DNA of 64,000 bases from an uncultured Collinsella sp. (GTDB lineage: Bacteria; Actinomycetota; Coriobacteriia; Coriobacteriales; Coriobacteriaceae): positions 1 to 64,000 of the forward strand of contig CABQMF010000005.1 of the NCBI GenBank assembly GCA_902465265.1, given 5' to 3'. Position 1 is the first letter of the stretch, and each line of letters opens with the position of its first letter. Positions 42,168 through 50,084 of this stretch are shown piece after piece. Under the pieces are notes generated by a model. The model was not told the origin of the DNA. It saw only the letters and a program-made list of their open reading frames with translations, and did not search any database. Made by a program: the position numbers and the translations under genes.

Positions 42168-42614
42168 CTACAGCTGCTCGAGCATAGCGGTGCAGCCGGC
42201 GAGCACGTCGCGGTACGTGGCATCGAAATTGCCGGTGTACCAGGGATCGGCCACGTCGCCGGGGTGATCAGTCCAATCGAGCAAGCGCGTAATCTTGCCG
42301 TCGGGGTCGTCGCCAAAGATGCGATGCAGGCCACGCGCGTTCTCGGCATCCATATAGACAATGCGATCCCAGTCGCCATACTCCGCGCGACGCACCTGAC
42401 GTGCGCGATGTGCGACGACGGGAATCCCGACCTCGCGCAGCTTGGCAACAGTGCCATGATGCGGCGGGTTGCCGATCTCCTCGGTCGAGGTCGCGGCGGA
42501 ATCAATGACAAACTCGCCCGCGCGCCCGGCGCGCCGCACCAACTCGGTAAACACCGACTCAGCCATCGTCGAGCGGCAGATATTCCCATGGCAGATAAAC
42601 AGTACGCATTGCAT
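42168..42614 (-). CDS. Low-molecular-weight protein tyrosine phosphatase
   Basis: The protein has 148 residues. The P-loop is FICHGNICRSTMAES (nucleophile Cys near 8, Arg near 14), and the general-acid region is DPWYTGNFDATYRDV. It hydrolyses phosphotyrosine, probably from wall-polymer kinases or similar. The frame runs up to 42659, but ATG 42614 with AAAGGA eight bases before gives the standard family start. No partner tyrosine kinase is nearby. Confidence 0.92.
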   Translation of the reverse strand: MQCVLFICHGNICRSTMAESVFTELVRRAGRAGEFVIDSAATSTEEIGNPPHHGTVAKLREVGIPVVAHRARQVRRAEYGDWDRIVYMDAENARGLHRIFGDDPDGKITRLLDWTDHPGDVADPWYTGNFDATYRDVLAGCTAMLEQL

Positions 42615-42665
42615 ATGCGGTTTCCTTTCGATCGCCATCATCAAGCTCGAGTATCGCATCTGCGC

Positions 42666-43901
42666 CTACGCCTGCGCCCGCTTGCGCTCCCAGCGAGCCA
42701 ACTTAATCGTCACCAGCGTAAGCGCCCAGGCCACAAGCGAGAACGCGGCGCCCACTGCACCCACGTACGCAATGCCAATGCTGCTTACCACGGCGCCGCC
42801 CACTGCGGTGCCAAACGAGATGCCGACGTTAAACGCCATGGGCTCAACCGAACTTGCGAGTACCATCGACTTGGGATGGCGGCTGCGTGCCACGTCCATA
42901 AAGTGCGTGATGCATGAGACCGAGAACAGGTACATGAGCATCGCCAGGCTAAAGACAAAGACCAGCGCGAGCGGCATGGCGGCGCCCACGGCAAACAGCC
43001 CGAGCAGTGCCGCCGCCTGCAGCACAAACGTAACCAGCAGCGCCTTCATGCCAAAACGCGCATCGATCCATCCGCCCAGGATGTTCGAGATCAGGCAGAA
43101 CACGCCATAGGCCATAAGTGTGGTGCTCGCCTGAACGGTATCCATGCCCAGCACCTGCTCCAGATAAGGCGTCACGTAGCCGTAGAATACGTAGACCGAG
43201 CCCACGCCAAACAAGAAGATGAGCATGCCGGTGATGATGCTCGGCTCGCGTAGTAGCCCCGCCTGCTCGCGGAAGGTGGCAGGCTCATCGGTCTGCCCGG
43301 CGCGAGGCATAAACGCCACGAGCGCGCTACAGATCAAAACGGCAAAGGTCAGCGTGCCGTACATGGCCACGTGCCAATCGAGTGTGTCGGCCACAAACTT
43401 GCCAATCGAGGTCACAAAGACCATCGCCACGGAAAACGCGCCGTACACGACCGAGATGGCAAGTGAGGTTTGCTGCGGGGATAGCAGCTCAGGGATGTAC
43501 GTCACGCCCACGGCGAGCAGCGCACCCGAGACAGAGCCCAGGACAATGCGTGAGATAAACAGCACCTGGAAGTTGGGAGCCAACGCCATGACCAGGTTGC
43601 CGAGCACAAAGACGACGCTATAGCACACGAGCAGCTGGTAGCGGCGGAATCGCCCCGTGCTGAGCGCGAGCACCGGCGTCGCGATAGCGTAGACGAGCGC
43701 AAACACGCTGATGAGCTGGCCCGCAGTGGCAAGTGATATGCCGAGTTCCGTTGCCAAGTCGCTTTCGATGCCGATGACCACGAACTCGGAGCAGCCGAGC
43801 GAGAATCCCAACAGCACGAGCAGCGCCAGGCAGAGCTTGGTGCGCGCGGGGGAGAGCGCGGCGGCGGTTGGCTTACTTTTAGGCGTGGTTGCGGCGGTCA
43901 A
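42666..43901 (-). CDS. MFS efflux transporter (arabinose efflux/AraJ-like)
   Basis: The protein has 411 residues and twelve membrane segments. GCSEFVVIGIESDLATELGIS near the first helix and PVLALSTGRFRRY in loop 2-3 are typical of the drug/sugar efflux (DHA1) group. The frame stays open to 44330, but that part lies antisense to the upstream gene. GGAG precedes TTG 43901 by eight bases; GTG 43910 is an alternative but directly overlaps that box. It is divergent from the lpd island and separated by a P4 palindrome. Substrate unknown. Confidence 0.82.
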   Translation of the reverse strand: MTAATTPKSKPTAAALSPARTKLCLALLVLLGFSLGCSEFVVIGIESDLATELGISLATAGQLISVFALVYAIATPVLALSTGRFRRYQLLVCYSVVFVLGNLVMALAPNFQVLFISRIVLGSVSGALLAVGVTYIPELLSPQQTSLAISVVYGAFSVAMVFVTSIGKFVADTLDWHVAMYGTLTFAVLICSALVAFMPRAGQTDEPATFREQAGLLREPSIITGMLIFLFGVGSVYVFYGYVTPYLEQVLGMDTVQASTTLMAYGVFCLISNILGGWIDARFGMKALLVTFVLQAAALLGLFAVGAAMPLALVFVFSLAMLMYLFSVSCITHFMDVARSRHPKSMVLASSVEPMAFNVGISFGTAVGGAVVSSIGIAYVGAVGAAFSLVAWALTLVTIKLARWERKRAQA

Positions 43902-43959
43902 GGTTGTCACTCCAATGTCGCATGAATAAGCGGGATTCAATCCCTGCAACTCTAACAGA

Positions 43960-43990
43960 ATGTGACAAAGGGGCAGTCCCTTTGTCACAT
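43960..43990. repeat. REP-like palindrome, family P4, copy 3
   Basis: ATGTGACAAAGGG-GCA-GTCCCTTTGTCACAT, a nearly perfect copy in the divergent gap, eight bases before the -35 box of the lpdD-idi gene. Confidence 0.8.
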
Positions 43991-43997
43991 GGAGGGC

Positions 43998-44028
43998 TTG
44001 CCTGTATAGTCGCAATACAGGCGAAGAT
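43998..44028 (+). promoter_or_regulatory. lpdD-idi promoter with MerR-type 19-bp dyad
   Basis: TTGCCT (43998-44003) and GAAGAT (44023-44028) are 19 bases apart, the long spacer used by MerR-activated promoters. The dyad CTGTATAGTCGCAATACAG (44002-44020) fills the spacer. The same motif with three changes recurs at 45141-45159, behind another TTGACT box. The MerR regulator at 49043 is the obvious candidate. Confidence 0.65.
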
Positions 44029-44062
44029 GGTCTCAGGTACATCGCGGGCGGCAGGAGATCCC

Positions 44063-45010
44063 ATGGGTATGCACACGACAAAGGTTGCAGTGGGCGAGGG
44101 CAAGTTTGCGCTCGAGGCCCAGCTGACGGTGACGCCGCGAGGCATGGCGGTGTACGCCTGCTCGCCGGAGTTTGCGCACCTGGGCGCCACGGCGCAGGCC
44201 ATTCCGCGCCCCGAGCCCGGCCGTACGGCAACGGTGAGCATCCTGGCCGTTCCGTGCCATCGAGACGAGATCCCGGCGCACGATATCGCGGCGGCGCTGG
44301 CCACGCGCTTTGGCGTGCCGGTAGTTGCAAGCACGGGTTTTCATGTTGAACAAGCGAGCGGTGACGACCTGCAGCGCGTGCTCGACACCACCAAGGAGCT
44401 CATCGCCGCGCTCGAGGAAGCCGCAGCCCGCATTCTGCGCGCCGGCTGGGATGAGGGCGGTGCGGGCGCCGAGGTCGTGGCGGTCGATGCTGCGACCGGC
44501 GAGGCGCTTGGCCCCGTCGACCGCATCGAGGCCCATGCTGGTGAGGGCATCCTGCATCAGGCATTTCTGACGCTTTTGGTCGAGGGCCGGGGCGAAGACG
44601 CGCGCCTGCTGCTCTGTCGCCGCAGTCCGCTCAAGCGCCTGTGGGGCGGGGTGCTGGCCGATAGCTGCGCCGGCCATCCGCTCCCCGGGGAAGACGTCGC
44701 GGCCGCCACGGCGCGCCGCATTAACGAAGAGCTCGGCATTACGCGCGAGCCCGATCAGCTCAAGCACCTCGGACACGTGGTGTACCGCGAGGACCACGGC
44801 GACGGTCGCTGCGAGTGCGAATGGTGCGAGGTCTACCTTGCCCATGTTGAGCCGGGCGAGCTGCATATCAACCAAGAGGAGATCTCGGAAGTGCGTCGCG
44901 TGGCTCCGTCCGAGCTCAAAGGCTACCTGCAGGGTCACCCCGAGCAGCTGGCCCCCTGGCTCCGCGAGGCCCTCGGCGACCCATTCATCCGCACGGCCCT
45001 CGCTATGTAA
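44063..45010 (+). CDS. LpdD-like prenyl-FMN chaperone domain fused to isopentenyl-diphosphate isomerase (type 1)
   Basis: The protein has 315 residues and two domains. Residues 15-118 fit the LpdD chaperone pattern seen beside gallate decarboxylases: HLGATAQAIPRP, a SILAVPCHRDE strand-loop and VVASTGFHVEQAS. Residues 155-305 are a Nudix isopentenyl-diphosphate isomerase. H165 is in LHQAF, C202 and H205 in ADSCAGHP, a Nudix helix GEDVAAATARRINEELGI follows, and acidic residues lie in CECEWCEVYLA and INQEEISEV, matching the metal and catalytic residues of E. coli Idi. Idi makes dimethylallyl diphosphate, precursor of the prenyl unit UbiX adds to FMN. ATG 44063 has AGGAG six bases before. It heads an island with a DASS transporter, UbiD, UbiX and MerR. 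The Idi call is firm; the LpdD call is by motif pattern. Confidence 0.8.
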   Translation: MGMHTTKVAVGEGKFALEAQLTVTPRGMAVYACSPEFAHLGATAQAIPRPEPGRTATVSILAVPCHRDEIPAHDIAAALATRFGVPVVASTGFHVEQASGDDLQRVLDTTKELIAALEEAAARILRAGWDEGGAGAEVVAVDAATGEALGPVDRIEAHAGEGILHQAFLTLLVEGRGEDARLLLCRRSPLKRLWGGVLADSCAGHPLPGEDVAAATARRINEELGITREPDQLKHLGHVVYREDHGDGRCECEWCEVYLAHVEPGELHINQEEISEVRRVAPSELKGYLQGHPEQLAPWLREALGDPFIRTALAM

Positions 45011-45011
45011 A

Positions 45012-45033
45012 AAAGACAGTCCCTTTGCCACAT
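45012..45033. repeat. Half copy of the P4 palindrome
   Basis: GACAGTCCCTTTGCCACAT is the right arm of the P4 repeat; the left arm is missing, replaced by the end of the upstream gene. Confidence 0.5.
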
Positions 45034-45035
45034 CC

Positions 45036-45103
45036 AAACCGTCACAACATTCGGCGAAAATCTCGAAAACGAGGAAAAGCGTCGAATGTTGTGACGGTTT
45101 TTG
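45036..45103 (+). terminator. Terminator of lpdD-idi
   Basis: AAACCGTCACAACATTCG (45036-45053) is complementary over 18 bp to 45083-45100, followed by TTG and a short T-run. The loop carries a small inner TCTCG/CGAG stem. It separates the fusion gene from the transporter operon. Confidence 0.75.
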
Positions 45104-45136
45104 TCTAGGGAATCGCTTCTCATCCAAAAAATCCGC

Positions 45137-45198
45137 TTGACTGTATTGCCGCAACACAGCGCAACGTAAGGGGTGTCCGATAACGGGCGCCCCTTTTT
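45137..45198 (+). promoter_or_regulatory. Transporter-ubiD-ubiX operon control region: MerR-type dyad plus hairpin
   Basis: TTGACT (45137-45142) is joined to the dyad CTGTATTGCCGCAACACAG (45141-45159), nearly the same as at 44002-44020. The -10 is not clear (candidates near 45162-45168). Just after it, AGGGGTGTCCG-ATAA-CGGGCGCCCCT and TTTT (45169-45198) form a terminator-like hairpin. If transcription starts near 45174 the hairpin cannot form fully in that transcript; it may instead stop read-through from upstream. Confidence 0.6.
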
Positions 45199-45251
45199 AA
45201 GCGGCAACATGGCTGCGAATTCGGAGCGCCCCCAACAAGAAAGGTGGGGAG

Positions 45252-46709
45252 ATGGAAGCGGAAAAGAAGGCGTTTAAGATCACCAAGCGCGAAATTGGCT
45301 TTGTGCTGGGTATCGTTGTCTTTTTGCTGGTGAAGTTTCTTCCTTTGGCGGAGCTGAGCTCGACGGTCGAGCTCACGGTCGGCGGTCAGACCTGTCTGGC
45401 ACTGACGCTCGCCACGGTGGTGTTCTGGGCATGCGGCGTGGCACAGCCGGGCTTTGTGGGCCTGCTCTACTGCGCACTGCTCGTCCTGTTCAAGGTGTGC
45501 GTGGACGACACGGGCGCCGCGAGCATCTCGGCGACGGTCGCCTCCACGTTTAGCTCGTGGACCAAGGCCACCATGTGGCTCGTCATCGGCGCCTACCTCA
45601 TCGCCAGCGCGGTCAAGGAGTCGGGCCTGGGCGAGCGCATCGCCTACGCGTTCATGCTCAAGTTCGTGCGCGACGCCAAGTCGCTCATCATCTCGATCTT
45701 CGCGCTCACCTTTGTGCTGTCGCTGCTGATCCCGCATCCGTTCCCCCGCGCCTTCCTCATCCTCGCCGTCGTCTCGGTCATCGCCGAGTCCGCCGGCTAC
45801 GGTGACGACGACAAGGGCAAGCTCGGCTTCCTCGTGTTTGCCGCTGCCGCCCCGGGTTCCATGTTCTTCCTGACGGGCGACTCCACGCTTAACCCGCTCG
45901 TTGCGCAGTACAGTGCCGAGGCCGGCGGCATGAGCCCGTCCTTCGTCGACTGGTTCCTGTACATGAGCGTGCCTATGCTGGTTGCGCTGCTGTGCACCCT
46001 GTTCCTGGGCCTTTTCCTCTTTAAGCCCAGCAAGGAGCTCGTCTACGATCGCGAGCAGATCGTGGCCAAGCAGGCCGCGCTCGGCAAGCTCTCCGTCAAG
46101 GAGATCCGCACCATCGTGTGGCTTGTCATCGCCATCGCGCTGTGGCTCACCGTCTCGGGCGACTATATCGGCTGGGTCACCCTGGCCATTGGCGTTGCTC
46201 TCGCCATGCCCATCATCGGCGAAGTCCTCACTCCCGCCAGCTGGAACGCTGTCGACATCAAGTCCCTCATGTTCCTGACGGCCGCCATGGCCGTGGGCTC
46301 CGTGGGCGGTGCCACCGGCATGAACGCCTGGATCGCCGACGTCGTGCTCCCCAGCTCCGTGCCTGAGAATATCTTCCTGTTCGCCCTGCTCGTCGCCGCG
46401 CTTTCCATGATCATCCACATGTTCATGGGCTCGGTCATGGCCGTGCTCGGCGTGTGCGTGCCGGCATTTATCAGCTTTGCCGCCGGCTCCAGCGTGAGCC
46501 CACTCGCCGTGGCGCTCATCGTCTTCACGTCCATCAACATCCACTACATCCTGCCGTTCCATAACCTGCCGATCCTTATCGGCGAAGGCAAGGACGCCGG
46601 CGGCTACACCTCCAAAGAGGCTATGCGCATGGGCATCCCCCTCACCGCGGTCGTCTTTGTCGTCGTGCTGGTCGAGGCCGCCTGGTTCCACCTCTTTGGC
46701 CTGATGTAA
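45252..46709 (+). CDS. DASS family (SLC13-type) anion:sodium symporter
   Basis: The protein has 485 residues and about 11-12 membrane segments in two repeated halves. Features of divalent-anion:Na+ symporters include a helix-hairpin with LIASAVKESGLGERIA, FLTGDSTLNPLV in the SNT-like position of half one, and a late INIHYILPFHNLPILIGEG in half two. Members carry citrate, succinate, tartrate or related carboxylates. ATG 45252 has AAGGTGGGGAG upstream. It precedes the ubiD/lpdC gene, so the natural reading is import of the aromatic or other acid that the decarboxylase uses, or exchange with its product. Substrate is inference. Confidence 0.85.
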   Translation: MEAEKKAFKITKREIGFVLGIVVFLLVKFLPLAELSSTVELTVGGQTCLALTLATVVFWACGVAQPGFVGLLYCALLVLFKVCVDDTGAASISATVASTFSSWTKATMWLVIGAYLIASAVKESGLGERIAYAFMLKFVRDAKSLIISIFALTFVLSLLIPHPFPRAFLILAVVSVIAESAGYGDDDKGKLGFLVFAAAAPGSMFFLTGDSTLNPLVAQYSAEAGGMSPSFVDWFLYMSVPMLVALLCTLFLGLFLFKPSKELVYDREQIVAKQAALGKLSVKEIRTIVWLVIAIALWLTVSGDYIGWVTLAIGVALAMPIIGEVLTPASWNAVDIKSLMFLTAAMAVGSVGGATGMNAWIADVVLPSSVPENIFLFALLVAALSMIIHMFMGSVMAVLGVCVPAFISFAAGSSVSPLAVALIVFTSINIHYILPFHNLPILIGEGKDAGGYTSKEAMRMGIPLTAVVFVVVLVEAAWFHLFGLM

Positions 46710-46851
46710 GCGGTCGAGCGCCCCGGCTGTAAGCAGCCAAGCGCTTGAACTTCGAGTGGTCGAGCGCTCCATTTGTGAGCGCCGCGGCCCCATTACGTTA
46801 CCCCGTCCGGCGGCACCCCGTCGCCGGACACTCTCCCGAAAGGAGTACGCC

Positions 46852-48339
46852 ATGTCCACTACCGATGCTTCCCAGATCCACGACCTGCGTTCCGCGCTCG
46901 ACTTTTTGCGTGAGATGCCGGGCCAGCTGCTCGAGACCGACACCCAGGTCGATCCCGATGCCGAGGTCTCGGGCGTCTACCGTCACGTCGGTGCTGGCGG
47001 CACCGTCATGCGCCCGACCAAAGAGGGTCCGGCGATGGTCTTCAACAACGTCAAGGGCTTTGACGACGCCAAGGTCTGCATCGGTATGCTTGCCAGCCGC
47101 AAGCGCGTTGCCGCCCTGCTCGACCTGGACGAGGAGCACCTGGGCCTCGAGATCGGCAAGCGCTTCGAGAACCTGATCGCCCCCGAGCAGATCGCCGAGG
47201 GCAAGAACGTCGACTGCCAGGAGGTCGTGTACAAGGCGACCGACGAGGGCTTTGACCTGCGCAAGATCGTTCCCGCTCCCACCAACACGCCCGTTGACGG
47301 CGGCCCCTACATCACCATGGGCCTCGCCTATGGCACGAGCCCCGATGGCACCCAGTCCGACGTAACCATCCACCGCTTCTCCTGCGTCGACAAGGACAAG
47401 CTCGCCATGTGGATCACCCCGGGCAGCCGTCACCTGGGTGCGTTCTTTGACGAGTACTGCCAGCGCGGCGAGGATATGCCCATCTCCATCTCCATCGGCC
47501 TGGACCCCGCCGTGTACATGTGCTGCGGCTTCGAGGCTCCCACCACGCCGCTCGGCTTCAACGAGCTGCAGATCGCCGGCGCCCTGCGCGGCCGCGCCGT
47601 CGAGCTTGCCGACTGCGTCACCGTTCCGCAGAAGTGCATTGCCAATGCCGAGTACGTGCTCGAGGGCTACCTCATGCACGACGAGACCATCAACGAGGAT
47701 GTCAACGGCCACGGCTACGCCATGCCCGAGTTCCCCGGCTACACCGGTGGCGCCAAGGTCTGCCCGGTGATCAAGATCACCGCCGTCACCACGCGCGTCA
47801 ACCCCATTATGGAGAGCTGCATCGGCCCTTCGCACGAGCACGTGTCCATGGCCGGCATCCCCACCGAGGCCTCCATCTACAAGATGGTCGAGACCGCTAT
47901 CCCGGGCCGCCTGCTCAACGTTCACGCCGCTCCCTGCGGTGGCGGCAAGTTCGTTGCCATCATGCAGTTCAAGAAGTCGAGCAAAAATGACGAGGGCCGT
48001 CAGCGCAACGCCGCCATGCTCGCCTTCTCGGCGTTCTCCGAGCTCAAGCACGTCATCCTTGTCGACGAGGATGTCGACATCTTCGATATGAGCGACGTGA
48101 TGTGGGCCATGACCACGCGCTTCCAGGCCGACGTGGACCTCATCACCATCCCCGGTTGCCACTGCCACGTGCTCGATCCGTCCAACGACCCCGCGTTCGA
48201 TCCTTCGATCCGCGAGCACGGTATCGCCTGCAAGGCCATCTTCGACTGCACGGTTCCGTTTAACCTCAAGAAGAACTTCATCCGCTCGCAGTTCATGGAG
48301 ATCGACAAGGACAAGTGGGCCGCCGAGCTCGCCTTCTAG
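46852..48339 (+). CDS. UbiD family prFMN-dependent decarboxylase, gallate decarboxylase (LpdC)-like
   Basis: The protein has 495 residues. It is full length for the family. LpdC-like signatures run throughout: SGVYRHVGAGGTVMRPTKEG, AMVFNNVKGFDDAKV, APTNTPVDGGPYITMG, IGPSHEHVSMAGIPTEASI (with the Glu of the active site region) and FSELKHVILVDEDVDIFD. UbiD enzymes reversibly decarboxylate aromatic or unsaturated acids with prenylated FMN. The close match in motif to lactobacillar gallate decarboxylase suggests a phenolic acid such as gallate or protocatechuate as substrate; this needs an assay. ATG 46852 follows AAAGGAG. ubiX follows after 33 bases. Confidence 0.9.
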   Translation: MSTTDASQIHDLRSALDFLREMPGQLLETDTQVDPDAEVSGVYRHVGAGGTVMRPTKEGPAMVFNNVKGFDDAKVCIGMLASRKRVAALLDLDEEHLGLEIGKRFENLIAPEQIAEGKNVDCQEVVYKATDEGFDLRKIVPAPTNTPVDGGPYITMGLAYGTSPDGTQSDVTIHRFSCVDKDKLAMWITPGSRHLGAFFDEYCQRGEDMPISISIGLDPAVYMCCGFEAPTTPLGFNELQIAGALRGRAVELADCVTVPQKCIANAEYVLEGYLMHDETINEDVNGHGYAMPEFPGYTGGAKVCPVIKITAVTTRVNPIMESCIGPSHEHVSMAGIPTEASIYKMVETAIPGRLLNVHAAPCGGGKFVAIMQFKKSSKNDEGRQRNAAMLAFSAFSELKHVILVDEDVDIFDMSDVMWAMTTRFQADVDLITIPGCHCHVLDPSNDPAFDPSIREHGIACKAIFDCTVPFNLKKNFIRSQFMEIDKDKWAAELAF

Positions 48340-48372
48340 TAAGTAGCCCTACCAAGTAGTTAAGGAGTTGTC

Positions 48373-48951
48373 ATGCCTGAGTCTTCTGTTCGTCCCCGTC
48401 GCATTGTCGTTGGCGTGTCTGGCGCCAGCGGTGCGGCACTGGGCCTTGAATGCCTCAAATGCCTGCGCCAGGCCGGCGCTGAGTCGGCGCTTGTCGTCAC
48501 GCGCGGGGGAGAGATCACCATCGAGCAGGAGCTCGGCATGACGCTTGACGAGTTTGCGTGCTATGCCGATGTGGTCTACGACAACAAGAACATTGGCGCT
48601 GCCATCGCAAGCGGCACCTATCCGGTCGACGGCATGATCGTGGCTCCCTGCTCCATGAAGACGCTCGCCGGCATCGCGAGCGGCTACAGCGAAAACCTGT
48701 TGCTGCGTGCGGCCGATGTGCAGATGAAAGAGCAGCGCCGCCTGGTGCTTATGGTGCGCGAGACGCCCTTCAGTGCAATCCATGTCGACAACATGGCATG
48801 CCTGGCGCGCGTGCCGGGCGTCATGCTCATGCCGCCCATGCTCACGTTTTACAACGGCCCCGCCACGCTCGATGAGGCGGTGCATCACATCGCCGCCAAG
48901 GCACTCGAGGCCGTCGGCGTGTCGTGCGCCAACTATAAGCGCTGGTCATAG
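48373..48951 (+). CDS. ubiX: UbiX/LpdB flavin prenyltransferase
   Basis: The protein has 192 residues. The flavin fold begins VVGVSGASGAALGLECL, the phosphate-binding region is VAPCSMKTLAGIASGYSENLLLRAADV and RRLVLMVRETPFSAIHVDNM and the terminal MPPMLTFYNGP are typical of UbiX. It joins dimethylallyl monophosphate (made from DMAPP) to FMN, giving the prFMN cofactor used by the UbiD protein encoded just upstream. AAGGAG lies before ATG 48373. A terminator follows at 48984. Confidence 0.94.
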   Translation: MPESSVRPRRIVVGVSGASGAALGLECLKCLRQAGAESALVVTRGGEITIEQELGMTLDEFACYADVVYDNKNIGAAIASGTYPVDGMIVAPCSMKTLAGIASGYSENLLLRAADVQMKEQRRLVLMVRETPFSAIHVDNMACLARVPGVMLMPPMLTFYNGPATLDEAVHHIAAKALEAVGVSCANYKRWS

Positions 48952-48983
48952 GCATCTTTAGGGTAGGATACGAGTAGTGTTTG

Positions 48984-49014
48984 AGCCCGCTGCCCCTGTG
49001 GGCGGCGGGCTTTT
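48984..49014 (+). terminator. Terminator after ubiX
   Basis: AGCCCGCTGCC-CCTGT-GGGCGGCGGGCT followed by TTTTC. It lies between ubiX and the merR gene, so the regulator is made by read-through or from its own promoter. Confidence 0.7.
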
Positions 49015-49042
49015 CGTGTCAAAGGGTGTGTCGGGAGGACCT

Positions 49043-49909
49043 ATGCAGACGGGTATGTATGCGATTAGCGAGATGGCGAGCTTGTTTAACGTTTCGCGCC
49101 AAACGCTCATCTACTACGACAAGATCGGTCTGTTTAAACCCGCCGTGGTTAACGAAAAAGGCTACCGTTTCTATTCGCCCACGCAGATCCCGCTCATGCG
49201 TCTGATCTGCATGCTGCGCGACTTGGGACTGGAACTCGATGAGATCGATCGCCTGACCTCGACGTTCGACATTGGAGAGATGACCGATCACCTGCGCTCG
49301 CGGGTGCAGGCGCTCGACGAGCAGATTGCCGGGCTCAAAGCCGAGCGTGCGAGCGTGCAGGAGCGGCTGAGTTTTTACGACGAGGCGGTCTATTGGCGCG
49401 AGCGCGAGGGCAAACCGGAGCTCAAGCAATTCGAGCGCCGCTACGTGGTCTTTGAGGAGTTCCCGGGCGATATCGAGCGTGGCCGCTCGATGCTGCACCC
49501 CACGCTCATGCGGGCGATTCTGCGCATGCGTGCGCTCACGGGCACACGCCCCATGCGCGGCTGGGGCGCCATGCTGCGTCGCGAGGCGCTGCATTCCGAC
49601 GACCCCATCGCCGGTGCCGGTTCCTTTGCCGTGTTGCCGCGTGGTGCCGAGGAAATACTGCCGAGCGATCCTGCCGAGCTGGCGGAGATTGGCGTCGAGG
49701 TGCTGCCCGAGGGCACGTACCTGTGCATGAGTCGCTGGGGCATGCCGTACGAGCCCGAGGGTATCCGCGCCATCGTGGCCTGCATGGACAGGCACGCGCT
49801 CCAGCCCATCGGCAATGCTTTCGATTTTTGCTACCTGGACACCACGAGTTACGACGAGTCTCACCAAGAGGACTTCTGCTGTATCCAAATCCCCGTCGCC
49901 CTCAAATAA
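49043..49909 (+). CDS. MerR family regulator with GyrI-like effector domain
   Basis: The protein has 288 residues. Residues 1-75 are a MerR winged helix (YAISEMASLFNVSRQTLIYYDKIGLFKPA, then GYRFYSPTQIPLMRLICMLRDLGL). A coiled-coil helix (about 80-120) follows, and residues 130-285 form a GyrI/AraC-type small-molecule-binding domain, as in BmrR. GGGAGG precedes ATG 49043. It is downstream of the ubiD-ubiX genes, and the two 19-bp dyads in the island have the spacing of MerR sites, so it is the likely activator, perhaps sensing the phenolic substrate. Confidence 0.87.
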   Translation: MQTGMYAISEMASLFNVSRQTLIYYDKIGLFKPAVVNEKGYRFYSPTQIPLMRLICMLRDLGLELDEIDRLTSTFDIGEMTDHLRSRVQALDEQIAGLKAERASVQERLSFYDEAVYWREREGKPELKQFERRYVVFEEFPGDIERGRSMLHPTLMRAILRMRALTGTRPMRGWGAMLRREALHSDDPIAGAGSFAVLPRGAEEILPSDPAELAEIGVEVLPEGTYLCMSRWGMPYEPEGIRAIVACMDRHALQPIGNAFDFCYLDTTSYDESHQEDFCCIQIPVALK

Positions 49910-49910
49910 C

Positions 49911-49976
49911 TTGCGGTGAAATAGTCCCTAAATAGCTCGAGTGGGCGTGCAAACAGGAACTATTCCACCGCAACTT
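49911..49976. repeat. Long palindrome, family P1, copy 3
   Basis: TTGCGGTGAAATAGTCCCTA at the left and AGGAACTATTCCACCGCAA at the right are the arms seen at 3685 and 22981; two mismatches have gathered. It starts two bases after the merR stop. Confidence 0.7.
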
Positions 49977-49978
49977 CG

Positions 49979-50008
49979 ATGCGACAAAGGAGCAGCCCTT
50001 TTTCGCAT
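49979..50008. repeat. REP-like palindrome, family P4, copy 4
   Basis: ATGCGACAAAGGAGCAGCCC followed by TTTTTCGCAT, an imperfect copy placed directly after the P1 copy. Confidence 0.6.
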
Positions 50009-50084
50009 TCCGTGCGAGCCCTCGTGCCGTCTGAGGGTATAAGGCTAGCAAGTGTTTATTTGCGAGGCCTAAGGGGCGCCCCGT

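Noticed and set aside
44063..45010. A plain Nudix hydrolase call for the gene
   Set aside because: The Cys of ADSCAGHP and the late acidic pairs match isopentenyl-diphosphate isomerase, not a generic Nudix enzyme.
46756..46851. Longer start for the UbiD protein at 46756
   Set aside because: The extra 32 residues are Arg/Pro-rich and unlike the family, and AAAGGAG lies directly before ATG 46852.
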